NCBI RefSeq assembly: GCF_020215705.1
Contig: NZ_JAIWNB010000039.1
Coordinates: forward strand, 17,773-81,772
Source: Nonomuraea aurantiaca
GTDB lineage: Bacteria > Actinomycetota > Actinomycetes > Streptosporangiales > Streptosporangiaceae
Reading direction: 5' to 3'
Length of the DNA stretch: 64,000 bases
In this document: piece after piece, positions 9,311 to 16,786 of the stretch
Numbering within the stretch: position 1 is the first letter of the stretch
Layout: every line of letters starts with the position of its first letter
Notes under the pieces: model-generated
The model's database searches: none
What the model saw: only the letters and a program-made list of their open reading frames with translations
Told to the model about the DNA's origin: nothing
Program-made: the position numbers and the translations under genes

Positions 9311-10738
9311 ATGAAGCGCCTGAGCAACATCATCGACGGCACCCCGGTCGAAGCCGCGGACCCGGAACTCCGCAGCGTCGTCAACCCGGCCACCGAACAG
9401 GTCGTCGCACTGATTCCGGCCGGATCGGCCGCCGACGCCGCGGCGGCGGTGGAGTCGGCGCAGGCCGCGCACGCGGGCTGGGCGAGGCTCGACCTCGAGG
9501 ACCGCCTCGGCCGGCTGAGCCGCACCGCCGACCTCCTCGAACGGCATGTGCGCGAGCTGGCGGAACTCGAGAACCGGGAGATGGGCAAGCCTGTCCCGCT
9601 CGCCGAGCAGTTCATCGCGGGCGGAATCGCCTCGTTCCGGCTCGGCATCGAGCGGGCGCGGTCCTATCCGTTCGTCGCCGACGTCACAGCTCCGGGCGAG
9701 TCCGGACGGACAGTGGTCATCCGTGAGCCGCTGGGCGTGCTGGCACTCATCGTGCCCTGGAACTTCACGGTGACCTCGATCCTGGGAGCCCTCGGCCCCC
9801 TGCTCGCCGCCGGCAACACAGTGGTGATCAAGCCCTCGGAGAAGGCGCCGCTGTCCGCGGCCCGGCTCGTCGAGCTGTGCGACCTTCCGGCAGGCGTGGT
9901 GAACCTTCTCCTGGGCGACGCGCGCGCCGGCAAGCCCTTGGCCGAGCACGAGGCGGTCAAGCTGGTGCACTTCACCGGGTCTGTCGAGGCGGGCCGCAGC
10001 GTCGCCGTCGCCGCGGCCAAGCGCCTTCAGCGAACGATCCTGGAACTGGGAGGGAACGACCCCGTCCTCGTCGACGCCGACGTCGACGTGGCCGCCACCG
10101 CCAAGGCGGTCGCGACGTCGACGTTCCTCAACAGCGGACAGATCTGCACATCGTCGGAGCGGATCTACGTTCACCGCGCGGTCGCGGACGAGTTCATCGC
10201 CGCCCTCGTGGCCGAAGCCGAAGGCTGGACGATGAGCGACGACCCCTACTCCCCGGGCCTGGGACCACTGGTCGACGACACCCAGAGGAGGATCGTGCAC
10301 GACCACGTCCACGAAGCCGTCCACCGCGGGGCGACGCTGCTCTGCGGTGGCGGGCAACCAGACCGGCCCGGATACTTCTACCCCGCGACGGTGCTGACCG
10401 AGGTCACCTCGGACATGCGCATCATGAAAGAGGAGACCTTCGGGCCGGTCGCCCCCGTCACCGTGGTCGACTCCTTCGCCGAAGCCATCGACCTGGCCAA
10501 CACCACAAGCTTCGGACTCGCGGCGACGGTCTATTCCTCGACCCCCGAGAACCTGCGGCGCTGCAGGGAGATCAACGCCGCTCTCGTGTGGATCAACGAG
10601 TGGCAACACGGTGGCGTCAACATGGTCTACGAGCCGTGGGGGGTCAGCGGGATGGGTGCGACCGGGGCAGCGGCGTCGTTCGACGCCGCCACCCGCCCGG
10701 TGTCGATGCTCTACTCGCCGTCCACGAACCACGGGTAG
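9311..10738 (+). CDS. NAD(P)-dependent aldehyde dehydrogenase
   Basis: The protein has 475 aa and the full ALDH fold. Visible features are the cofactor segment VPWNFTVTS, FTGSVEAGRSVA, general base Glu245 in LELGGNDP, nucleophile Cys279 in NSGQICTSSERI, and the EETFGPVAPV region. It oxidises an aldehyde to a carboxylate. The closest visible style is the betaine-aldehyde/succinate-semialdehyde type. It closes the operon, 30 bases after the GMC oxidoreductase, and probably handles that enzyme's aldehyde product. The stop at 10738 runs into a convergent decayed membrane gene. Confidence 0.93.
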   Translation: MKRLSNIIDGTPVEAADPELRSVVNPATEQVVALIPAGSAADAAAAVESAQAAHAGWARLDLEDRLGRLSRTADLLERHVRELAELENREMGKPVPLAEQFIAGGIASFRLGIERARSYPFVADVTAPGESGRTVVIREPLGVLALIVPWNFTVTSILGALGPLLAAGNTVVIKPSEKAPLSAARLVELCDLPAGVVNLLLGDARAGKPLAEHEAVKLVHFTGSVEAGRSVAVAAAKRLQRTILELGGNDPVLVDADVDVAATAKAVATSTFLNSGQICTSSERIYVHRAVADEFIAALVAEAEGWTMSDDPYSPGLGPLVDDTQRRIVHDHVHEAVHRGATLLCGGGQPDRPGYFYPATVLTEVTSDMRIMKEETFGPVAPVTVVDSFAEAIDLANTTSFGLAATVYSSTPENLRRCREINAALVWINEWQHGGVNMVYEPWGVSGMGATGAAASFDAATRPVSMLYSPSTNHG

Positions 10739-11372
10739 TACGGGGCCGTGCTCCAGGCAGGGGTCGCGCCGGTCGTGGCGGCCTCTCGTTCCGGCGCGTC
10801 TCCACGACGACCAGGCCGCCGTCCGGGCGTACGGCGAGGGCCACGGAGCTGCCTTGCGGGTCGAAGGTGGGCTCGGACAGCGGCTTGCCGCCCGCCGGGG
10901 GCACGCACCCGTTGCCGTCGCAGATCAGCAGGCCGAGCCGGACGGCGTTCCCCAGGCGGCTCCGGACCTGGGGGTCCGCGTTCCAGGCGGTCAGGACCAG
11001 GCGGTCAGGACCAGGCGGTCAGGACCAGGCGGTCAGGACCAGGCGGCCGTCGGCCAGGCGGGCGCTGGCACCGACGGGTCCCGTCTTGGTGCGCTCCTGC
11101 CTGGCCCACGCGAAGCCAGCGCGGGCACCCCCAGCACGCCCACGAGCAGCGCGGCCCCGGCGTGCGCCAGCCGATCGCCGGCCAGGCGGTAGCCGCGGCC
11201 GAGCGCCCGCCATCCCGAACGCCCTTCAAGGATCACGGCCGGCACGGCCGGCAGGAACGGCGCCGCGAACACCGCGAGCCCCACCATGACGAAGATCGAC
11301 AGCCAGGACTGAGCGGTCGCCCACGCCACGCCGAGCCCGGCGGCCACGATCGCCGCCCATCCGAGCAGCATG
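10711..11372 (-). pseudogene. Decayed membrane-protein gene with tandem-repeat-induced stop
   Basis: On the minus strand, protein-like sequence runs through three frames. The first part is a membrane segment (LLGWAAIVAAGLGVAWATAQ, then FVMVGLAVFAAPFLPAVPA and ILEGRSGWRALGRGYRLAG). The next is FAWARQERTKTGPVGASARL. Last come GGKPLSEPTFDPQGSSVALA and ALAVRPDGGLVVVETRR, ending near YYPWFVDGE. The parts are separated by frame changes near 11120 (a G5 run) and 10783, and by a stop created in a 4-copy 14-bp repeat at 10985-11040. It resembles the C-terminal half of actinobacterial multipass proteins with an 'LEGRSGWxAL' loop. The N-terminus is missing because a plus-strand ORF begins at 11370. Function unknown. 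Confidence 0.6.
10985..11040. repeat. Four perfect tandem copies of a 14-bp unit
   Basis: The unit AGGCGGTCAGGACC is repeated four times head to tail, followed by a degenerate AGGCGGCCGTCGG. Read on the minus strand of the decayed membrane gene, one copy would encode LVLTAW and stay open into NADPQV, whereas the second copy puts TGA in frame. Fourteen is not a multiple of three, so any single copy change shifts the reading frame. Confidence 0.95.
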
Positions 11373-11858
11373 CACGTGGCCGGTGGCGACGAAATCTTCG
11401 TCGAGGCCAACGAATCGCTCGCTGACCGGATGAACTCGGCAATTGACGAGTTCGCCGCCACCAACGCAGAAGCGGCAGCACTTTTGCGTGTCCTCATCGA
11501 CGAACTGGCCGAAGCGCGGCTGAACGCGGCAGGTCTCGATCCAGACCTCATCACCATGCTGAGCAGTTCCTCTGACCAGCTGGTGAGCCTGGAAGACTAT
11601 GCCCCCATGCTTGCCCAGGCGAGTCTCGCTCTCCAGCATCTCCCTGACGTGCTTCCTGGCCTCATGGACGCGGCGACAAAGTTGCACAACTCGAGCGAGC
11701 TCGTTGATGTGCTCTGCGCCGTGGTGGGCGACCTCCCTGATGGAGACACCGTCGCGGCGCTCCGGAACGCCGCGGCCTCCCTGCGGGGCCTTCCCGACAC
11801 CGTCTCTCACCTGCAAGAGGTCGTAAACGAGCTGCGATGGGCCCAAAGCAACATGTGA
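11370..11858 (+). CDS. Hypothetical helical protein
   Basis: The product has 162 aa, is almost entirely helical, acidic and leucine/alanine-rich, and has no membrane segment or recognisable motif. Its sequence (for example LLRVLIDELAEARLNAAG) is protein-like, and codon third positions are less extreme than in neighbouring operons. It begins exactly where the minus-strand membrane gene is cut, so it may be the tail of a longer gene joined here by rearrangement. The ATG at 11370 is the first available start. No clear ribosome binding site was found. Function unknown. Confidence 0.55.
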   Translation: MHVAGGDEIFVEANESLADRMNSAIDEFAATNAEAAALLRVLIDELAEARLNAAGLDPDLITMLSSSSDQLVSLEDYAPMLAQASLALQHLPDVLPGLMDAATKLHNSSELVDVLCAVVGDLPDGDTVAALRNAAASLRGLPDTVSHLQEVVNELRWAQSNM

Positions 11859-11907
11859 TCCGCGCCCAACACGGCCGCCACCGTGCCCCACGTGACCCCA
11901 CTCCGGG

Positions 11908-12275
11908 CTACTGGCCGCTGCTGAGCATGTCCCGCAGATCCGGGTCGTGCCACAGGGCGACGGCCTGGGCGGCGGCGGTTCGGGTACGCCACAGATCGTC
12001 GGCGGAGCCGCGGCCGGGGTCGTCGAGCATGGGGGTGACCGGGAACAGGTGCGGATCGCTCCTGGTGCGGTCGCCGGCGGTGGTCTGCCACTGCGGGCGC
12101 TTGCCGTAGGCGACCCGGGTCACGTGCCCGATGTTCGTGCTGTCGGGGGTGATGACGTGCCAGCGGCCGTCGTCGTGGTCGGCCAGCGTCTGGCTGAGGC
12201 GCCACCCCGGCAGGCCTTCCAGCTCGATGTCGGCGTGCGGGGTGGCGGTAATCGAGGGGTTTGTTGGGAAAGGGC
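11908..12275 (-). pseudogene. Gene fragment lacking a start codon
   Basis: A minus-strand open frame encodes convincing protein (TNPSITATPHADIELEGLPG, GWRLSQTLADHDDGRWHVIT, DLWRTRTAAAQAVALWHDPD) ending in DMLSSGQ. The first in-frame start codon is only at 12123, in the middle of that sequence, and the frame has no ATG/GTG further upstream. It is therefore the 3' part of a gene cut off at its 5' end. The family is not recognised. Confidence 0.5.
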
Positions 12276-12467
12276 GTCCCTGGTTCCTTGGGCGCTGTCA
12301 GCAGTTGCTCCAATCCAGCCCTGGGGTTCGGGCGGCGGCTGCGCGGCTGTGTCCAGGCGTTGCACGGGGTGGCAACGCTTGCGGCCGTTGCAGAAAAGCG
12401 CAACACCGAGGCGGTATGGCCTCATGGGGTCATCAAGCCCATCACGATGATGAGGAGAACCCCGACC

Positions 12468-12680
12468 ATGGCCCGACAGGCCCCCAACCCTGATCAACCG
12501 CCCGTGCCGCTGCTGTCGCTGCGGGCGGCGGTCATCCTTGCTCTCGCCCTTGCCGCCGGAGTCGTCGTGGGGGCCCTCACCCTGTGGACCGGCGTGGTCC
12601 CGCCGGCCGCGGTCTTGACCGGGATCGCCGCGTTCGGCGGGACAGTCCGCGGCCTCCACGACGTCATCGGCAAACGGTGA
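12468..12680 (+). CDS. Small two-helix membrane protein
   Basis: The product has 70 aa: a short polar N-terminus, then two hydrophobic segments (LRAAVILALALAAGVVVGAL and VVPPAAVLTGIAAFGG), and a basic tail. The start at 12468 is preceded by a GAGGAGA site about 9 bases away. In-frame ATGs at 12447 and 12450 are possible but poorly placed. Its TGA overlaps the GTG of the following fused regulator, which suggests that the membrane protein and regulator are made together. Such tiny membrane proteins commonly accompany actinobacterial HTH genes. The function is unknown. Confidence 0.75.
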   Translation: MARQAPNPDQPPVPLLSLRAAVILALALAAGVVVGALTLWTGVVPPAAVLTGIAAFGGTVRGLHDVIGKR

Positions 12681-14101
12681 GCGTCCTCGACATTCGGGCG
12701 GATCCGGGCGCTCATGGAGATGATGGACATGTGGTTGACATCGAACGCACCGCCCGGCACGCCCTCGTGGAAGAGCGGACCGAGGTCGTCCTGTTCGCGA
12801 CCGAGCTGAAGCGGTTGTTCGACACTGTCGGTCTCACCCTCGGCCAGTTCTGTGCCACCAGCCAGGGGATCATCGACAAAGGCAGCCTGTCCCGCTACCT
12901 CAACGGCAAGCGCGTCCCCCGCGAGCGGTGGCTCCTGGACCGGCTGTTCGCCCTGCGGGTCAAGGCCGGCACCCCGCTTACCGAGGAGGCCCAGGGCCAT
13001 CTGGTTGACCTCCAGCTGGCCGCGCTCGAAGTCGCCCACCCTCACGACTACAAGGTTCGGCGCGTCACCGACGAACTCGACATCGCACTCACCGCCCGCC
13101 GTGAGAGCGAACGCCACGTCAACCGACTGGAAACCGAACTTACCGGCCGCGAACGACGGCTCGCCGATCTCACTGCCGACAACACCCGCATGCGTGCCGA
13201 CTGGGACGCCGACCGCGACCGGTTGAACCGCGAGATCGCCGATCTCACCAGCCAGTTGAACCTCGCCCACGAGCGCCGCGCTGCCGCCGAAACCCGCTGC
13301 GCGGACCTAGAGGCTCTCCTCGACCGCCTCCAATCAGGTGCGGCCGCCCGACTCCCTTCAGCGTCTGGAGCCGAGTCCCGCGGCTCCAGAGGCCCAGCTG
13401 CGATACGAGTGATGATTTGCGACAACCCTGGACCCTACCGCGACGGGTTGAAGATGCTCCTGGAGACGGAGGGCGTTCATGTCACCGGTGTGGCGAATGA
13501 CTTCGAGCAGCTTCGCCATTTGATGCGGAAGTCACTGCCGGATGCCGTGGTTGTCAGCGTCTCCACGTCACCCGCCCACATCGATGAGGGCATCGTCGGC
13601 ACCGTCGACCTCCGTCAGCGCCATCCGAACTTGGGGGTGCTCGTCCTGGCGGCCTTTGCCGAAGCCGCGTACGCCGAACGCCTTGTGCTGACCGGCAACG
13701 GCGTCGGCTACCTCGTGAAGGACACTAACAATCTAGAGACTATCCTGGCTGCCCTCCACGGGGTCGTCGCCGGCGAGGTCATCATGGACCCGCATCTCGT
13801 CCAGCAGCTGCTAACTCGCTCGCAGACGCAGGACAAGATCAGCCGACTCACACCCAGGCAGCGGGAAGCCCTCATGCTGATGGCCGAAGGGCTATCCAAC
13901 AGCGGCATCGCGCGACGCATGCATATCTCTGAGAAGACCGTCGACGGTTACATCACCGCGATTCTCGCACGGCTCGATCTGAAGGACACCCCCGACAGCA
14001 GCCGCCGAGTTGCTGCTGTCTTGACCGCGCTCCAGGCCAGCTACCCCTCCTCTCCCCAACAAGGTGCCCCGGTCCGTCCCAACCCGGCTCTCCCGGCATG
14101 A
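12677..14101 (+). CDS. HTH/coiled-coil/pseudo-receiver/LuxR fusion regulator
   Basis: The protein has 474 aa and four parts. Residues ~35-95 form an XRE-like HTH (LTLGQFCATSQGIIDKGSLS, RYLNGKRVPRERW). Residues ~130-220 are a long charged coiled coil. Residues ~243-380 are a receiver-like domain. Residues ~388-450 are a LuxR/NarL HTH (LTPRQREALMLMAEG, SGIARRMHISEKTVDGY). In the receiver the phospho-acceptor position is Ser294 (PDAVVVSVS where PDVVLLDVR is usual), and the acidic pair is CDN. Lys348 (GYLVKD) is kept. It is thus unlikely to be phosphorylated in the normal way. The GTG at 12677 overlaps the upstream stop. GTG 12731 (MVDIERTARHAL) is an alternative start. Confidence 0.88.
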   Translation: MSVLDIRADPGAHGDDGHVVDIERTARHALVEERTEVVLFATELKRLFDTVGLTLGQFCATSQGIIDKGSLSRYLNGKRVPRERWLLDRLFALRVKAGTPLTEEAQGHLVDLQLAALEVAHPHDYKVRRVTDELDIALTARRESERHVNRLETELTGRERRLADLTADNTRMRADWDADRDRLNREIADLTSQLNLAHERRAAAETRCADLEALLDRLQSGAAARLPSASGAESRGSRGPAAIRVMICDNPGPYRDGLKMLLETEGVHVTGVANDFEQLRHLMRKSLPDAVVVSVSTSPAHIDEGIVGTVDLRQRHPNLGVLVLAAFAEAAYAERLVLTGNGVGYLVKDTNNLETILAALHGVVAGEVIMDPHLVQQLLTRSQTQDKISRLTPRQREALMLMAEGLSNSGIARRMHISEKTVDGYITAILARLDLKDTPDSSRRVAAVLTALQASYPSSPQQGAPVRPNPALPA

Positions 14102-14501
14102 CAAGGAGACCGCCGCCAAGGATTCGTAGGCCGATCCAGCGACCTGCCCACATCAGAACCGGCCAGTGGCCGTTCGATGGCTGCAACCCCCCTGAGGCTC
14201 CCAGCTCGGCAGTCGTGTGCACACGACTTCGGGAATCTGTGCACGCGACTCCGGAAAGCGACAATCCCGGAACACAAGGGAGCCGACTCATGATTTTTCG
14301 GGATCGTTTTAGGGACACAGTTCCGGGGCTGGTCAGCCGCGTCGGCGGGCGGCAGAGTCACGGCTTTGTCGCCACCCGGCCAGCGCCCCCGGGGGGACGC
14401 GCGGGGTGGCCGGGCGAAGGGAGGCGGCGAACGCGTCGTTGATGACCGCGACCGGTCGTCCGCCGGTGCGGGTGCGCGCAGGCGGCGTGGGGATCGTGAG
14501 G
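14102..14501. other. Intergenic region between convergent genes with operator-like repeats
   Basis: This is about 400 bases with no convincing gene. Short open frames here have low-complexity Arg/Pro composition. The notable content is the palindrome and its partial copy listed separately. The region lies between the 3' ends of the fused regulator (plus) and the 14502 gene (minus), so it is not an obvious promoter for either. Confidence 0.6.
14211..14250. promoter_or_regulatory. Perfect 18-bp palindrome plus direct half-copy
   Basis: AGTCGTGTGCACACGACT at 14211-14228 is its own reverse complement. The right part TGTGCACACGACT (14216-14228) recurs as TGTGCACGCGACT at 14238-14250. The two starts are 22 bases apart, about two helical turns. 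This is the geometry of a dimeric DNA-binding protein site with an adjacent second site. No specific regulator is assigned. Confidence 0.6.
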
Positions 14502-15485
14502 TCAGGGCGCGGGATCGCGGTAGCCGTGAGCTTCGCGGGTGGCGTTGTAGCTCGTGGCGGCGGTGGTGAACAACAGGTCCACCTGACCGCTGACCCAGGC
14601 GCGGATGCGTTGCCGGGCGTCGTCGGTGGGGCCGGGGTGCAGATCGGAGACGTGGAGGTAGAGCGGCGCCACGTCCGGGTGAGTCGGGTCGACGACGATG
14701 AAGGACTGGTCGTTGTCGCGGTGGGTGGCGATGCCGGGGAGCATCCCAGCCACGGACCGGACTTTGAAGGGCTGGTCCATCGACAGCATCAGCGTGAGCC
14801 CGAGCTGGTGGATACGCAGGGGCTGGTAGGGGCGGCCGCCGTAGGTGGTGTCCGGCTTGCCGTCCATGAACTTCACCTCGACCAGGACGTCCGCCGGCAG
14901 CTCGATGTCAGCGATGATCGCCCCGGCGGTGTTCTGCAGCTCTGTGCACAGGCCTCTGGCGGCTTCTTCGACGACGTGCAGGGGCAGGCCGCCGTGGGCG
15001 CGCAGGCTGTCCTTGAGCAGTTCCAGCCCGCCGGTGGCCGGAGTGTGGGGGGAGTCGGCGACGGGAGCGGGCTTGTCCTGGACGCGATGGGCGCGGGGTT
15101 GGGCGGATGCCGGGCTGATAGTCGGCTCGGAGGAGGGCCTGGCCTGGGCGGTCTGGGCGGCGGCGAAGGCCGCGTCGTAGAGCAGCTTGAATCGCACCTC
15201 CTGCTCGGCTCGGTCGCGTGCAGGCGTGTGGTGATCGGCGAGGTAGCGGACAACGGAGAGGTAGCGCAGCCACTCGGGCATCCCGCCTTGACCGCGCAAC
15301 AGCTGGCGAACCCGTTCATCGCTGATCATGCCCGGGTAGTCGTCGCTCTCGTTGATGGCTTTGGAGATCCGGCCAGTACCCGGTCGTCCGGCTCCGACAT
15401 ACAGATCGTGCAGAGCCGCGGTCATCGTCCGCAGTGCTCCAGGCGGCAGGACGTCCTCGCCCGGCAGGTCGATCGCTCTGCGCAT
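14502..15485 (-). CDS. Regulator-like protein of unknown function
   Basis: The protein is about 327 aa. The N-terminus (LPPGALRTMTAALHDLYVGA, GRPGTGRISKAINESDDYPG, then VRQLLRGQGG) is a helical DNA-binding-like module often found at the front of actinobacterial regulators, TPR proteins and STAND proteins. A flexible Pro/Ala linker (~115-150) leads to a C-terminal ~190-residue domain I do not recognise. I prefer the ATG at 15485, since GAGGG is positioned upstream, over the GTG at 15530. Its location beside the small membrane protein and the broken STAND genes suggests membership of the same accessory regulatory cluster. Confidence 0.75.
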   Translation of the reverse strand: MRRAIDLPGEDVLPPGALRTMTAALHDLYVGAGRPGTGRISKAINESDDYPGMISDERVRQLLRGQGGMPEWLRYLSVVRYLADHHTPARDRAEQEVRFKLLYDAAFAAAQTAQARPSSEPTISPASAQPRAHRVQDKPAPVADSPHTPATGGLELLKDSLRAHGGLPLHVVEEAARGLCTELQNTAGAIIADIELPADVLVEVKFMDGKPDTTYGGRPYQPLRIHQLGLTLMLSMDQPFKVRSVAGMLPGIATHRDNDQSFIVVDPTHPDVAPLYLHVSDLHPGPTDDARQRIRAWVSGQVDLLFTTAATSYNATREAHGYRDPAP

Positions 15486-15769
15486 GTTCCGGCCCTCGCC
15501 AATAAGTGCCAAGTTCTGCCAACCAGCCACGGTAGCGGCACAGAGATGCGCGCACGGGTGTCTCGGACGAACACTGCGGGCCCGGGCTCAGAGCGGGTCC
15601 AGAACCAATACGGGACGACTTCCGCCAAAGATCAACAAGCCTGTCCGGCGCGGTCTCATCGTGGAGTCAGCGGCTCATTCGAAGAGCCGTCCCGGGGGAG
15701 CGGACGGGCGTCAGGTCGCCTGCACCGATGCCCTCGGCAGCCGACGCACGCATTGAGGAGGCGCGTGAG

Positions 15770-15979
15770 ATGACTGGGATCTTGGTGGAGTTGCTGGCGG
15801 GGGCCGGGCCGGCGTGGAGCATCGCCGGAGTGGCGCTCATCGTGTTCGTGGCCGCGATGCTGTCCTTCGTGGGCCTGGCCGTGGGGAGGGCCCTGTTCGC
15901 CGACGATCCCGCGACCCGGGCCAATGCCCGACACGTGCTGCGTGACCTGCTCGGATCGTTCTTTCGCAGGCCTCGTTGA
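15770..15979 (+). CDS. Small single-span membrane protein
   Basis: The product has 69 aa with one strong membrane helix (SIAGVALIVFVAAMLSFVGL) and a basic C-terminal tail ending in FFRRPR. GAGGAGG about 8 bases before the ATG at 15770 decides the start. An in-frame ATG at 15728 has no such site. It resembles the tiny membrane proteins that sit beside HTH genes in actinomycetes. The role is unknown. Confidence 0.7.
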   Translation: MTGILVELLAGAGPAWSIAGVALIVFVAAMLSFVGLAVGRALFADDPATRANARHVLRDLLGSFFRRPR

Positions 15980-16306
15980 GGACCGCTCTGCGTCCGGACC
16001 ACTCACCGGCGCCGGGCGGCAGGATCGCGCCCCTCCTGCCAGCGGGCCCGGCTGGCGCGGACGTCGGCGGCACGGGCCTGTTCGACGGCGCCCTGGGCGG
16101 CGGCCTTGGCGGCGCTCCGATAACTGACCGATCATGGCCTGAGGTTCCCCCGCTTCTGCTAACCCTGCGCGGCGCAGGCTGACATAAGGGCTGGCGATCT
16201 CTGCAGACCGTCCCGGACACAACCGCTTCGCAGTTGGATCGGATGGCGGGTAACGCGTTCGTCACTATGGGTCCCGCTCGCGCCGGTATGGGAGCACCCT
16301 GGAGAC
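15980..16306. other. Gap with possible minus-strand gene scrap
   Basis: No complete gene is seen. A minus-strand stretch (RSAAKAAAQGAVEQARAADV and RASRARWQEG, around 16000-16130) looks like a short coding remnant. The remainder shows no feature I can name, and the promoter of the 16307 gene should lie in its right part. Confidence 0.4.
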
Positions 16307-16786
16307 ATGTCAAAGTCGCCAGGGGGTTCAGGGTCGGCGCCCCGTTCGCGGGCGTGGCGATGGGTGGCGATCGCCACGATCGTGGCGATGGTGGCGTTGC
16401 TGGCGCTGGGGCTCGTCGGGTTCTTCGCCGACCCGCTGCACCTGCCGGCGGACGTGCTGGGGGTGCTGGATCAGCGGGCCAGCGTGGTGAGCATGTTCAT
16501 CGGCGCGGCCGGACTGGTGGTCGCGGTGGCGGCGCTGCTGCTGCAGCTGCGCGCCGACCGCACCCAGCCGACCGCCGCTGCGGTCGTACCTGATCGATCG
16601 GATGCCGGGCCGGAGACGCCGCCGCAAGTGGCGGCCTCGGGGGAGCGGTCGATCGCCGCCGGCGGCGACAACACCGGCATCGCCTCGACCGGTGACGGCA
16701 CGCGGAATGTACAGATGCGGGCGCAGGCCTCGGGGCAGGGCCGGGTATATCAGGCCGACGGCGACCAGATCATCAACGAGCCATGA
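16307..16786 (+). CDS. Membrane protein with STAND-associated Gly/Asp repeat tail
   Basis: The product has 159 aa. Two hydrophobic segments (ATIVAMVALLALGLVGFFAD; VSMFIGAAGLVVAVAALLLQ) are followed by a polar tail with ERSIAAGGDNTGIASTGDG, RNVQMRAQASGQGRVYQADG and DQIINEP. That tail is the pattern seen just before the NTPase domain in actinobacterial NB-ARC/TPR (STAND) proteins. Its ATGA overlap with the next ORF, which starts inside the NB-ARC 'LPLAL' motif, suggests that the original single STAND protein lost its P-loop segment and was split into two ORFs. Confidence 0.75.
   Translation: MSKSPGGSGSAPRSRAWRWVAIATIVAMVALLALGLVGFFADPLHLPADVLGVLDQRASVVSMFIGAAGLVVAVAALLLQLRADRTQPTAAAVVPDRSDAGPETPPQVAASGERSIAAGGDNTGIASTGDGTRNVQMRAQASGQGRVYQADGDQIINEP

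Noticed and set aside
7736..10732. 998-codon minus-strand open frame opposite the GMC and ALDH genes
   Set aside because: It mirrors two unmistakable plus-strand enzymes. Its translation is His/Arg/Gly-rich with no motif, a usual artefact of high third-position GC.
14406..15773. 455-codon plus-strand frame over the 14502 gene
   Set aside because: The minus-strand product is protein-like with a recognisable N-terminal module. The plus frame is compositionally biased.
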